Source: DASZZV01 sp035544835 (GTDB lineage Bacteria > Acidobacteriota > Thermoanaerobaculia > Gp7-AA8). Taken from it: 14,537 nucleotides of DNA. A program made the position numbers and the translations under genes. Below the pieces are notes generated by a model. The model had not been told where the DNA came from. It ran no database searches and was given only the letters and a program-made list of their open reading frames with translations. Below, piece by piece: positions 6,305-14,350 of this stretch. Within the stretch, counting starts at the first letter, position 1; each line of letters starts with the position of its first letter. The DNA is taken from contig DASZZV010000052.1 of NCBI GenBank assembly GCA_035544835.1, forward strand, positions 1 to 14,537, written 5' to 3'.

Positions 6305-7603
6305 ATGCCTATCGATCTGACCGATGCAGTAATGACCGCGGTGAAGATCGCGATCGTTCTCGGGGCGATGCTCAACATCACACCGATCATGGTGTGGGTG
6401 GAGCGGCGCGGCAGCGCTTTGATGCAGGACCGGGTTGGTCCCAATCGCATCGGCCCGCTAGGGCTCCTTCAATCGATCGCCGACGCTCTGAAGTTCATTC
6501 TCAAAGAGGACGTCGTTCCGGCTCAGGCCCATCGGGTGCTGTACACCATGGCGCCACTGTTCGGTCTGATCCCGGCACTGACGACCATCGCAGTGGTGCC
6601 GTTTGGGCGCGCCTTCGTGATCCCCGACACCCTCACCTATGACAGTGGCCTGGCTTTTGGTCTCTTCGGGGCCATCATGCTGATGCTCCTTCTCGCCGCG
6701 GGGACCGCCGCAGCGACGGTCAAATTCAGGACGCGACCTGCCGCCACGCGCCTCAACGTCGTGGTGGGCTGGATCGTGACGGTCTCGCTCGTCGGCGTGG
6801 CCCTCGTCCTTCTCGCTGCCCTGCTGGCCATGAAGAGCGCCGGCTCGGTCCACATTCCCGGAGCCGGCCACCTCTTCGAGCCGATCGTCGCCGACGTAAA
6901 CATCGGACTCCTTCTCGTCTTCGCGCTGGCCTCGATGAGTGTCTACGGCCTCGCCACCGCCGGCTGGGCTTCGAGCAACAAGTATTCGCTTCTCGGCGGT
7001 ATCCGCGCCTCGGCGCAGATGATCTCGTACGAGCTGGCGCTGACGCTGTCAACCGTCGGTGCGCTGATGGCGGCTGGATCGCTTCGACTCGTCGATGTCG
7101 TGGCGCGCCAGACCGGTTACTTCGTGCTCTTCGACACCGTGAAGATTCCGGCCTGGAACTGCTTGCCCATGTTTCTCGGGTTCGTAGTCTTCGTCGTCTC
7201 GGCATTCGCCGAGACCAACAGGACCCCCTTCGACTTCGCCGAGGCTGATGCCGAGCTGGTGGCGGGATATCACACCGAGTATTCGTCGATGAAGTTCGCC
7301 ATGTTCTTCATGTCCGAGTACATGGCCATGGGAACGATGTCGGCGCTGATCGTGACGCTCTTTCTCGGCGGATGGGACATTCCGTATTACCACGAGCCGG
7401 CAACGTTCTTTGGGTTCCTCTTCTCCGCCGTCGCCTTCCTGGTGAAGATATCGATCATGATGTTCGTCTTCGTCTGGGTTCGCTGGACCATTCCCCGGCT
7501 GAAGTACGACATTCTCATGCGCATCGGCTGGAAGGTGTTTCTGCCCCTGGCTCTGATCAACGTCGTCGTGGTGGCCCTTCTCATTGCAGCGGGGTGGGTG
7601 TAG
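6305..7603 (+). CDS. nuoH: NADH-quinone oxidoreductase subunit H with extra two-helix insertion
   Basis: NuoH (ND1) anchors the peripheral arm to the membrane and lines the quinone tunnel. Conserved elements are WVERR (31-35), MQDRVGPNRIGPLG (40-53), ADALKFILKEDVVP (59-72), SNKYSLLGGIRASAQMISYE (224-243) and PFDFAEADAELVAGYHTEYSSMKF (308-331). At 432 residues it is about 100 longer than E. coli NuoH. The surplus lies between VVPFG (97-101) and IVADVNIG (194-201), segments nearly adjacent in E. coli, and contains two added hydrophobic stretches (about 115-138 and 150-176). The reading frame is unbroken and codon use looks uniform, so the insertion appears genuine. The start is 9 bp after nuoG and the stop abuts the nuoJ ATG. 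nuoI, often placed between H and J, is absent. Confidence 0.96.
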   Translation: MPIDLTDAVMTAVKIAIVLGAMLNITPIMVWVERRGSALMQDRVGPNRIGPLGLLQSIADALKFILKEDVVPAQAHRVLYTMAPLFGLIPALTTIAVVPFGRAFVIPDTLTYDSGLAFGLFGAIMLMLLLAAGTAAATVKFRTRPAATRLNVVVGWIVTVSLVGVALVLLAALLAMKSAGSVHIPGAGHLFEPIVADVNIGLLLVFALASMSVYGLATAGWASSNKYSLLGGIRASAQMISYELALTLSTVGALMAAGSLRLVDVVARQTGYFVLFDTVKIPAWNCLPMFLGFVVFVVSAFAETNRTPFDFAEADAELVAGYHTEYSSMKFAMFFMSEYMAMGTMSALIVTLFLGGWDIPYYHEPATFFGFLFSAVAFLVKISIMMFVFVWVRWTIPRLKYDILMRIGWKVFLPLALINVVVVALLIAAGWV

Positions 7604-8128
7604 ATGTTCGAGCTCAGTATCTTTTTCGTCTTCGCCGCCACCGCGATCGTATTCGCGCTGGTGGTGATCCTTCACCGCAATCCGGTCGTGAGCGCGCTGG
7701 CCCTGGTGGCCTGTTTTTTCTCGCTGGCGGTGATGTACATCCTGCTGGAAGCCCCCTTTCTCGCGGCGCTGCAGGTGATCGTGTATACCGGCGCCATCAT
7801 GGTTCTCTTTCTCTTTGTCATCATGCTGCTGAACCTTCAGCATCAGCATGAGGCACTCACCAGACCGGTACAGCAGTTTCTAGGCTGGATGGCCGGCGCC
7901 ACTTTCTGCCTGTCACTGATCTTCTATCTCCTGCAGGCTGCCGCCCCGGTGATGGTCAGCGGGGCCTACGACACCAGCGCGCGAGCGATCGGATTCAAGC
8001 TCTTCGAATCCTATATTCTGCCTTTCGAGGCAGTCTCGATTCTGCTTCTGGCTGCGATCGTCGGGGCGCTCGTGCTTTCTGCGCGGGGCTCGACGACCGT
8101 CAAGGGAGATACGGAGCAGGCGCGATGA
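7604..8128 (+). CDS. nuoJ: NADH-quinone oxidoreductase subunit J (membrane arm)
   Basis: NuoJ (ND6) is a five-helix membrane subunit whose third helix switches conformation in the coupling between quinone reduction and proton pumping. The 174-residue protein has the family core: VSALALVACFFSLAVMYILL (27-46), the helix-3 motif QVIVYTGAIMVLFLFVIMLLNL (57-78), and two further hydrophobic helices (about 88-110 and 140-165). The ATG directly follows the nuoH stop and the stop overlaps the nuoK ATG (ATGA), so translational coupling is likely. Confidence 0.96.
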   Translation: MFELSIFFVFAATAIVFALVVILHRNPVVSALALVACFFSLAVMYILLEAPFLAALQVIVYTGAIMVLFLFVIMLLNLQHQHEALTRPVQQFLGWMAGATFCLSLIFYLLQAAAPVMVSGAYDTSARAIGFKLFESYILPFEAVSILLLAAIVGALVLSARGSTTVKGDTEQAR

Positions 8129-8427
8129 TTCCGACTAACTACTTCTTGATCCTCAGCGCCATTCTTTTTTCCATTGGCGTGCTGGGCGTTCTGACGCGCA
8201 AGAACGGCATCACTATCTTCATGTCGATCGAGCTCATGGTGAACGCGGTCAACCTGACGTTCATCGCCTACGCCAGGCAGTACCATTCCCTGCACGGTCT
8301 CATCTTCGTATTTTTCGTCATGGCCATTGCCGCAGCAGAAGCCGCGGTCGGTCTGGCCATATTCATCCGCCTCTTCCACCATCGCGAGACTATTGATGTG
8401 GACGAAGCGAATCTGATGCACTGGTAG
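8125..8427 (+). CDS. nuoK: NADH-quinone oxidoreductase subunit K (membrane arm)
   Basis: NuoK (ND4L) is a three-helix subunit related to Mrp antiporter MrpC and forms part of the proton path. It has the usual length of 100 residues. The two buried glutamates needed for coupling are in place: Glu36 in SIELMVNAVNL and Glu72 in AIAAAEAAVGLAIFI. The start codon overlaps the nuoJ stop by 4 bp. After the stop comes an 84-bp gap filled by the heptamer array, the largest interruption in the plus-strand operon. Confidence 0.97.
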   Translation: MIPTNYFLILSAILFSIGVLGVLTRKNGITIFMSIELMVNAVNLTFIAYARQYHSLHGLIFVFFVMAIAAAEAAVGLAIFIRLFHHRETIDVDEANLMHW

Positions 8428-8436
8428 GTGGAAGGC

Positions 8437-8506
8437 AGCTACTAGCTACTAGCTTCTAGCTAAAAGCTAGTAGCTAGAAGCTAGAAGCTAGAAGCTAGAG
8501 GCTACA
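8437..8506. repeat. Array of 7-bp AGCTNNN repeats between nuoK and nuoL
   Basis: Ten in-phase 7-bp units fill most of the nuoK-nuoL gap. In order they are AGCTACT, AGCTACT, AGCTTCT, AGCTAAA, AGCTAGT, four copies of AGCTAGA, and a decayed GGCTACA. The left part reads as the reverse complement of the right (TCTAGCT against AGCTAGA), so the array can fold into a long hairpin around the AAA at 8462-8464. The decayed last unit creates AGAGG (8497-8501), which may serve as the nuoL ribosome-binding site at 10 nt. Role unknown; possibilities are mRNA stability, polarity control or a selfish repeat. Confidence 0.9.
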
Positions 8507-8511
8507 ACTGA

Positions 8512-10443
8512 ATGCTGGATCACTTAGGTCTCATACCACTCCTGCCCTTTCTCGGCTTCGTGCTGAGCGGGGCATTCGGAAAGCGCGCCGGGAAGGCGTT
8601 CGTCACGATCGTCGCCCTCAGCTCCGTCGGGCTTTCAGCCATACTCGCCACCGTAGCTGTTTTTCAGTACAACGCCACCTACCCTGACGGGAAGCCGCTG
8701 ATCGACGTCGTCGGCCAATGGTTCCAATCCGGCGGTATCGGCGCCGATATCGCCTTCCGCCTCGATCATCTCTCCATCATCATGCTGATGGTCGTGACCT
8801 GGGTCGGCTTCCTGATCCATCTCTATTCGGTCGGCTACATGGCCCATGAAGAGGGCTACTACCGCTACTTCGCCTACCTGAATCTGTTCCTGGCGGCGAT
8901 GCTCATCCTCGTGCTGGGAAGCAGCTATCTGTTCATGTTCGTCGGTTGGGAAGGTGTCGGACTCTGCTCCTATCTCCTCATCGGCTTCTACTACGAGAAA
9001 GACACCGCCGCGGCGGCAGGTAAGAAAGCGTTCGTCGTCAACCGCATCGGAGACTTCGGCTTCCTCATCGCCATGTTCCTGATGTTCCAGCACATCGGAT
9101 CGGTCGACTTCACCAAGGTCACAGCAGCGGCCGCCAGTGGCGGGCTGGCTCCTTCGGTCGCTACAGCGATCTGTCTTCTCCTCTTCCTCGGCGCCTGCGG
9201 AAAATCAGCACAGATTCCTCTCTATGTCTGGCTTCCTGACGCCATGGCTGGTCCCACGCCGGTATCGGCCCTCATCCACGCCGCGACCATGGTGACAGCC
9301 GGCGTTTATATGGTCGTGCGCTCGAACGCACTCTTCCGCCTTTCTCCTACAGCCATGGCTGTGGTGGCGATCGTCGGGGCGCTGACGGCGCTGTTCGCCG
9401 CGACCATCGGCGTAGCGCAGAACGACATCAAAAAGGTCCTGGCCTACTCCACCGTTTCGCAGCTCGGCTTCATGTTCATCGGCGCCGGCGTCGGGGCATT
9501 CACCGCCGCGATCTTCCACGTCGTCACTCATGCCTTCTTCAAGGCCTGCCTCTTCCTCGGGTCGGGATCGGTTATCCACGCCATGAGTGGCGAGCAGGAC
9601 ATCCGCAAGATGGGCGGTCTTCACAAGAAGATCCCCATTACCTACTGGACCTTCACCGTGGCCACCATCGCCATCGCCGGCTTCCCGCTCTTCGCCGGCT
9701 TCTTCTCAAAAGACGCCATCCTGGCGGCGGCCTTCAGCACGCCCTTCAATCCCGGAGTCGGAAAGCTGGTCTGGCTGCTCGGCACCATCGCCGCCCTGTT
9801 CACTTCGTTCTACATGTACCGGATGTGGTACGTCGTCTTTCACGGAGAGTTCCGCGGGTCGCACGATCAGGAACACCATCTCCACGAGTCGCCGGCGACA
9901 ATGTGGATTCCTCTGGTGATCCTCGCCTCTCTGTCGATCGTCGGCGGATTCCTGGGGATTCCGAATCTGTGGGAGGGACGCAGCGTCAACTGGATAGAGC
10001 GCTGGATGGAGCCGCTGTTCGCGAGTATTCAGGGACACGGAACCGGACTCTTCGAGGTTCCCCCATTTCAGGAGATCACAATCGCTCTCGTTTCCACCGC
10101 CATTGCATTGGTCGGATTCGTTCTAGCCCGGAAGCTTTACTTGAACCGCGGGCTCGCCACCGATGAATCGTTCGAGCAGAAAACGCCCGGACTCGCTCAT
10201 ACCCTGCAGAACAAATATTACGTGGACGAGGGCTATGACGCCGTCGTCATAGATCCTCTGAACAGAATCTCCGTGTTCATGTGGCGCGTCATCGACGCCA
10301 TCATCGACGGTCTGCTGTCACTCGGGGCATACACCGTCGCCGCGTTTGGGGACCTGATGCGTTTCTTCCAGACCGGAAATGTTCGAAATTACGCGCTCAT
10401 GTTTTTCCTCGGGGTAGTGATCTTCCTCTTCGTCTACGTGTAG
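8512..10443 (+). CDS. nuoL: NADH-quinone oxidoreductase subunit L (antiporter-like, distal proton pump)
   Basis: NuoL (ND5) is the distal antiporter-like subunit with the long amphipathic lateral helix. The 643-residue protein is in the normal range. The conserved charged residues of the pump are present: Glu147 in GWEGVGLCSY, Asp181 in NRIGDFGF, Lys231 in GACGKSAQIPLYVWLPDAMAGPTPVSALIHAATMV (228-262; His256), and Lys400 in FAGFFSKDAI. Helices around 301-360 carry QNDIKKVLAYSTVSQLGFM. The C-terminal 130 residues include NKYYVDEGYDAVVIDPL and a final hydrophobic helix, as expected. The ATG at 8512 follows the heptamer array, whose last unit supplies the only plausible Shine-Dalgarno site. nuoM begins 41 bp after the stop. 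Confidence 0.97.
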   Translation: MLDHLGLIPLLPFLGFVLSGAFGKRAGKAFVTIVALSSVGLSAILATVAVFQYNATYPDGKPLIDVVGQWFQSGGIGADIAFRLDHLSIIMLMVVTWVGFLIHLYSVGYMAHEEGYYRYFAYLNLFLAAMLILVLGSSYLFMFVGWEGVGLCSYLLIGFYYEKDTAAAAGKKAFVVNRIGDFGFLIAMFLMFQHIGSVDFTKVTAAAASGGLAPSVATAICLLLFLGACGKSAQIPLYVWLPDAMAGPTPVSALIHAATMVTAGVYMVVRSNALFRLSPTAMAVVAIVGALTALFAATIGVAQNDIKKVLAYSTVSQLGFMFIGAGVGAFTAAIFHVVTHAFFKACLFLGSGSVIHAMSGEQDIRKMGGLHKKIPITYWTFTVATIAIAGFPLFAGFFSKDAILAAAFSTPFNPGVGKLVWLLGTIAALFTSFYMYRMWYVVFHGEFRGSHDQEHHLHESPATMWIPLVILASLSIVGGFLGIPNLWEGRSVNWIERWMEPLFASIQGHGTGLFEVPPFQEITIALVSTAIALVGFVLARKLYLNRGLATDESFEQKTPGLAHTLQNKYYVDEGYDAVVIDPLNRISVFMWRVIDAIIDGLLSLGAYTVAAFGDLMRFFQTGNVRNYALMFFLGVVIFLFVYV

Positions 10444-10484
10444 CCGCGCCGGCGGTCGAGAAAGCAACAAAAGGCAAATCAAAC

Positions 10485-12068
10485 ATGACCAACCTGCTCA
10501 GCATCGTTCTGTGGCTTCCGCTCATCGGGGCGACGCTGCTGCTGTTTATCCCGAAGGAATCGGAGGTTGCGGCCAAAGCAGGAGCGCTGATCTTCTCGAT
10601 TGCGACTTTCCTCTTGTCTCTGCTGATCCTGCCCGGTTTCGAGCTTCACACTCCCGGCTTTCAACTCGTGGAGCGCCACGCCTGGATTCCCTCGTGGGGA
10701 GTCAGCTACGCCCTCGGCGTCGACGGCATCTCCCTTTGGCTGGTGCTACTCACTACCCTGCTCACACCGGTGGTCGTGCTCTCGCAATGGAACGCTGTCC
10801 ACAAACAGGTGAAGGGCTACATGATCGCCATGCTCGTCCTGGAGTTCGGGATGATCGGCGCCTTCCTGGCCATGGACCTGTTGCTCTTCTATGTCTTCTT
10901 CGAGCTGATGCTCATCCCCATGTACCTCATCATCGGCGTGTGGGGCGGAGCGAACCGCATCTACGCCGCCATCAAGTTCTTCATCTTCACCATCGCCGGA
11001 TCGCTGCTCATGCTCCTGGCGATCATCTATCTGGTCTTCCTGAATTATCACCAGACCATGGTGCCAACGTTCTTCATCACCGATCTTTACGCGCTCACGA
11101 TTCCCGCTCGTACACAGGCCATTCTCTTTTTCGCCTTCGCCCTGGCCTTCGCCATCAAGGTACCGCTCTTCCCCCTGCATACGTGGTTGCCCGACGCGCA
11201 CGTCGAGGCACCGACCGGCGGATCGATCATCCTCGCCGGCGTCCTGCTGAAGCTGGGCACGTACGGATTCCTGCGATTCGTGCTCCCCTTCTTCCCCGAC
11301 TCCTCGGCCCGCTTCGCGCCGCTCCTTGGGATCCTGGCGACGATCGGCATCGTGTACGGCGCGCTCGTCGCCTGGGTGCAGCCGGATATGAAGAAGCTCG
11401 TGGCCTACTCCTCGGTTTCGCATCTCGGCTTCTGTGTGCTCGGCATCTTCGCCATGACGCAGAGCTCGATTGAAGGCTCGGTCCTGCAGATGGTCAATCA
11501 CGGGCTGTCGACCGGAGCGCTTTTTCTTCTGGTCGGAGTCATCTATGACCGGCGACATACGCGGTTGATGGCCGACTTCGGCGGCATTGCCCGGACCATG
11601 CCTCTGTTCACGGTCTTCTTTGTGATCGCCGTCCTTTCCTCGATCGGACTGCCCGGCCTCAACGGGTTCATCGGGGAGTTTCTCATCCTCTCCGGCTCCT
11701 TCAAGACCATGCCCGTCCTGACGACCATCAGCGCCAGCGGTGTCATTCTGGCGGCGCTCTATCTGCTGTGGCTGGTCCAGCGTGTTTTCTGGGGACCGAT
11801 CACGAAAGAGGAGAATCGCAACATTTCCGACATCGCCTGGAATGAGATCGCTGCTGTTGTCCCGCTGGTCATTCTCATGGTCTGGATCGGAATTCACCCC
11901 GGCACGTTCCTCGACCGCATGCAGCCGTCGGTGCAGCAACTCCTGGCCACAGTCCGCAACGATCGCGATCCCTCGAAGGTCTTCACGACCGAGTTCCATC
12001 TTCATCATCCAGGGGCAGCCTTGATACGCGGCCAGCGCCCGGCGGCCGCCCCGGGAGTCAGTCGATGA
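10485..12068 (+). CDS. nuoM: NADH-quinone oxidoreductase subunit M (antiporter-like proton pump)
   Basis: NuoM (ND4) is the middle antiporter-like subunit. Started at the ATG at 10485 it has 527 residues. Pump residues are visible: Glu140 in FYVFFELMLIPMYLIIG, Lys225 in AFAIKVPLFPLHTWLPDAH (222-240), Lys256 in GVLLKLGTYGFLRF, and Glu398 in NGFIGEFLIL. DMKKLVAYSSVSHLGF (301-316) is the family signature. An open frame continues upstream into nuoL; the start is set by homology (the family begins with MxxxLSxxxxLPLIGA) and by AAAAGG (10469-10474) 10 nt before it. About 12 C-terminal residues rich in Pro, Ala and Arg extend beyond the last helix. The stop overlaps the nuoN ATG by 4 bp. Confidence 0.97.
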   Translation: MTNLLSIVLWLPLIGATLLLFIPKESEVAAKAGALIFSIATFLLSLLILPGFELHTPGFQLVERHAWIPSWGVSYALGVDGISLWLVLLTTLLTPVVVLSQWNAVHKQVKGYMIAMLVLEFGMIGAFLAMDLLLFYVFFELMLIPMYLIIGVWGGANRIYAAIKFFIFTIAGSLLMLLAIIYLVFLNYHQTMVPTFFITDLYALTIPARTQAILFFAFALAFAIKVPLFPLHTWLPDAHVEAPTGGSIILAGVLLKLGTYGFLRFVLPFFPDSSARFAPLLGILATIGIVYGALVAWVQPDMKKLVAYSSVSHLGFCVLGIFAMTQSSIEGSVLQMVNHGLSTGALFLLVGVIYDRRHTRLMADFGGIARTMPLFTVFFVIAVLSSIGLPGLNGFIGEFLILSGSFKTMPVLTTISASGVILAALYLLWLVQRVFWGPITKEENRNISDIAWNEIAAVVPLVILMVWIGIHPGTFLDRMQPSVQQLLATVRNDRDPSKVFTTEFHLHHPGAALIRGQRPAAAPGVSR

Positions 12069-13528
12069 CCCTTCACCCCCTCATCGAGCCCTACTGGATC
12101 AATGCCATCCTTCCGGAGTTGATCCTGGCGTGCGCGGGCATGCTGTTGATCCTTCTCGACGCCTTCTCTCCCAGAATGCGCGGTGCCTTCGCCCCGCTGG
12201 CTATCGTGGTCTTCATCGCCACCGGCTACTCGGAGTTTCTGGTTCACGAAGGAACCTTCTTCGGCGGGACCTATCAGCTCAGCGGCATCACGCGACTGTT
12301 CGACTTCGCCTTTCTGCTGGCGGCGCTCCTGGCGTCGATGTTTGCGCGCGAGTACCTGATGCAGCAGAACATCGACGGGGGAGAGTTCTATGCGCTGCTG
12401 ATGTGGGGAACGATCGGCATGATGATGATGGCCAAGGGCCTGGACCTGCTCATCATCATTCTCGGACTGGAAACGCTTTCGGTCTGCATCTTCGTCCTGG
12501 TCGGATTCAACCGCCGGCTACCGGTCTCCAACGAAGCCAGTCTCAAGTACTTCCTGATGGGGGCCTTCGCCACCGGCTTCATCCTTTACGGGACGGCGCT
12601 CTTTTACGGCGCCAGCGGATCGACGAGCCTTCGAGGGATGACGGATTACTTCGCGACGGTCGATGGAGCTTCGAACCCGCTTCTGACCGTTGCCTTCATC
12701 ATGCTCATGGCCGGGATGGGATTCAAACTCGCACTGGCCCCCTTCCACGGCTGGGCACCGGACGTTTACCAGGGAGCTCCGACTCCCGTTGCGGCATGGC
12801 TTTCGGTAGCGCCGAAAATCGCGACGATCGTGGCGCTCTTCCGGATCTTTGGTGCGATGTATCCTGTTGCACAGCAGCTTCATTGGATGCAGATCGTGGC
12901 CGTGCTGTCGGTTCTGTCGATGGTTCTCGGTAACTTCGTGGCCATCGCCCAACGCGATCTGAAGCGCATGCTGGCCTACTCAGGTATCGCTCACGTGGGA
13001 TACATGATGATCGCCGTCCGTGTCGTTCGCGAAGATGCGGTTGCGGCGATTCTCACCTATGGCCTCACCTACGCGTTGATGAATATTGGAGCTTTCGGAG
13101 TCATCTCGCTCATTCAAAAGAATCAGAATGACCCGCAGACACTCGACGACGTGGCCGGCCTGGGATGGCGTCGTCCCTTTTACGGCGCCGCTCTGGCGGT
13201 GTGCATGTTCTCACTGGCTGGATTGCCGCCCACAGCCGGATTCATTTCGAAGTTCTACGTATTCAAGGTGGCCATCGATGCCGGCGCCGTGAAGCTGGCC
13301 GTCATCGGCATCCTGACCAGCATCGTCTCGACGTATTACTACCTGCGCGTCGTCTACTACCTCTACATGAAAGAGGCCGATGAGCTGACCCCGATGACGG
13401 CTGACGGTCCTTTCGCAACGGGAGCGCTCATCATCGCCGTGATCGGGATTCTCCTCATCGGCATACATCCCACACCTCTGTTCCAGAGTGCGCTGGATGC
13501 GGCGGGGGCGCTGTTTCACACGCATTGA
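12065..13528 (+). CDS. nuoN: NADH-quinone oxidoreductase subunit N (antiporter-like proton pump)
   Basis: NuoN (ND2) is the proximal antiporter-like subunit of the membrane arm. It is 487 residues, close to E. coli NuoN. Key residues lie in family motifs: Glu136 in ILGLETLSVCIFVLVG, Lys161 in EASLKYFLMGAFATGF, Lys221 in GFKLALAPFHGWAPDVYQGAPTP (219-241), Lys251 in SVAPKIA, and Lys396 in AGFISKFYVFK. QRDLKRMLAYSGIAHVGYM (296-314) is the conserved antiporter segment. The start codon shares ATGA with the end of nuoM, and the stop is 3 bp before rex, so nuoN and rex are almost surely on one message. Confidence 0.97.
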   Translation: MTLHPLIEPYWINAILPELILACAGMLLILLDAFSPRMRGAFAPLAIVVFIATGYSEFLVHEGTFFGGTYQLSGITRLFDFAFLLAALLASMFAREYLMQQNIDGGEFYALLMWGTIGMMMMAKGLDLLIIILGLETLSVCIFVLVGFNRRLPVSNEASLKYFLMGAFATGFILYGTALFYGASGSTSLRGMTDYFATVDGASNPLLTVAFIMLMAGMGFKLALAPFHGWAPDVYQGAPTPVAAWLSVAPKIATIVALFRIFGAMYPVAQQLHWMQIVAVLSVLSMVLGNFVAIAQRDLKRMLAYSGIAHVGYMMIAVRVVREDAVAAILTYGLTYALMNIGAFGVISLIQKNQNDPQTLDDVAGLGWRRPFYGAALAVCMFSLAGLPPTAGFISKFYVFKVAIDAGAVKLAVIGILTSIVSTYYYLRVVYYLYMKEADELTPMTADGPFATGALIIAVIGILLIGIHPTPLFQSALDAAGALFHTH

Positions 13529-13531
13529 GTC

Positions 13532-14242
13532 ATGGCCGCAGCGATCCCTCAGTCGGAGACAATCACCGAACGCGAGCTCATTTCGGAGCTGACGACCAAA
13601 AGGCTCTCCGTCTATCTTCGATGCCTCACCTTCCTGGAGCGCAACGGTGTTCGCACCGTCTCGAGTCATGAGATGGCCAAGCGCTTTCACCTTAGCTCGG
13701 CCCAGATCAGGAAGGATCTGGCCTGTTTCGGAGAGTTCGGAATCCGCGGAGTCGGCTATAACGTGTCGCTCCTTCACGACCGTCTCGTTCACGTGCTGGG
13801 CATCGATCGCACGCGCAAGGTAATCATCTCCGGAGCAGGAAACCTCGGGATGGCCCTGGCGGAATATCGGGGATTCAACACGGATGGTTTCCAGATCGTG
13901 GCACTCCTCGAGAGCGACCCCAGAAAGACGGGACGAGTCTCGCGAAGCAGCATCCCCATTGTCTCTTCGGATGAGCTTGGCCGGCTCGCTACCGAGCACG
14001 AAATCGAGATCGGAATCATCGCTGTTCCAGCAGAGGCGGCGCAGAACGTGTACGATTCGATGGTGGACGCCGGGATTCGCGCGGTGTTAAATTTCGCCCC
14101 CGTGCAGATTCGGAAGAGGCCGCACGTGAAGATCAAAAGCGTCGACCTGCGGATCAACCTGGAATCACTATCCTTCTATCTCCGGAGCTCTGAGGAAAGT
14201 GGCTCTGCTCTGCTCGACGACTTCGACGAAAAATTAACATGA
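13532..14242 (+). CDS. rex: Redox-sensing transcriptional repressor Rex
   Basis: Rex is a dimeric repressor that binds DNA when NAD+ is abundant and lets go when NADH binds. The 236-residue protein has an N-terminal winged helix (about 20-88) with the family signature AQIRKDLACFGEFGIRGVGY (57-76), a Rossmann domain with the dinucleotide loop GAGNLG (101-106), the acidic end of beta-2 (LLESDP, Glu127 where many Rex proteins have Asp), AVPAEAAQ (164-171) and GIRAVLNFAPVQI (181-193). The C-terminal helix that swaps between subunits (LESLSFYL, 210-217) is present. The ATG is 3 bp after nuoN, so rex is the last gene of the nuoG operon, whose promoter carries a Rex-type operator at 4634-4651. Autoregulation together with the genes it controls is the natural reading. 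Confidence 0.96.
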   Translation: MAAAIPQSETITERELISELTTKRLSVYLRCLTFLERNGVRTVSSHEMAKRFHLSSAQIRKDLACFGEFGIRGVGYNVSLLHDRLVHVLGIDRTRKVIISGAGNLGMALAEYRGFNTDGFQIVALLESDPRKTGRVSRSSIPIVSSDELGRLATEHEIEIGIIAVPAEAAQNVYDSMVDAGIRAVLNFAPVQIRKRPHVKIKSVDLRINLESLSFYLRSSEESGSALLDDFDEKLT

Positions 14243-14319
14243 CGGCGAAAAATGAGTACTTACGCGGCTTTCCCGACGCCGTCATCCTGAGCCGCAGCGA
14301 AGGATCTCAAGATAGGAAC

Positions 14320-14335
14320 GATCTGAATTCAGATC
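14320..14335. repeat. 16-bp perfect palindrome
   Basis: GATCTGAATTCAGATC is self-complementary over all 16 bases and lies between the first two direct repeats, 78 bp after the rex stop. It could bind a dimeric protein or be part of the repeat cluster. Nothing ties it to a known regulator. Confidence 0.6.
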
Positions 14336-14350
14336 TGAGGTGTCATCCCG

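Noticed and set aside
7049..7849. Open frame (266 codons) on the minus strand across nuoH and nuoJ
   Set aside because: It is antisense to two conserved membrane proteins, with the same polar composition artefact and no recognisable motif.
8437..8506. CRISPR-like array
   Set aside because: Units are 7 bp with no unique spacers; there are no cas genes. It is a tandem repeat, not a CRISPR.
10281..10484. Upstream extension of nuoM into nuoL
   Set aside because: The extra 68 residues overlap the conserved end of nuoL in another frame and lack nuoM homology; the ATG at 10485 fits the family N-terminus.
10746..12008. Long open frame (420 codons) on the minus strand across nuoM
   Set aside because: It is antisense to a clearly conserved gene. 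Its strongly charged, Asp/Glu/His/Gln/Arg-rich translation is what the reverse strand of a hydrophobic membrane protein gives. It shows no domain.
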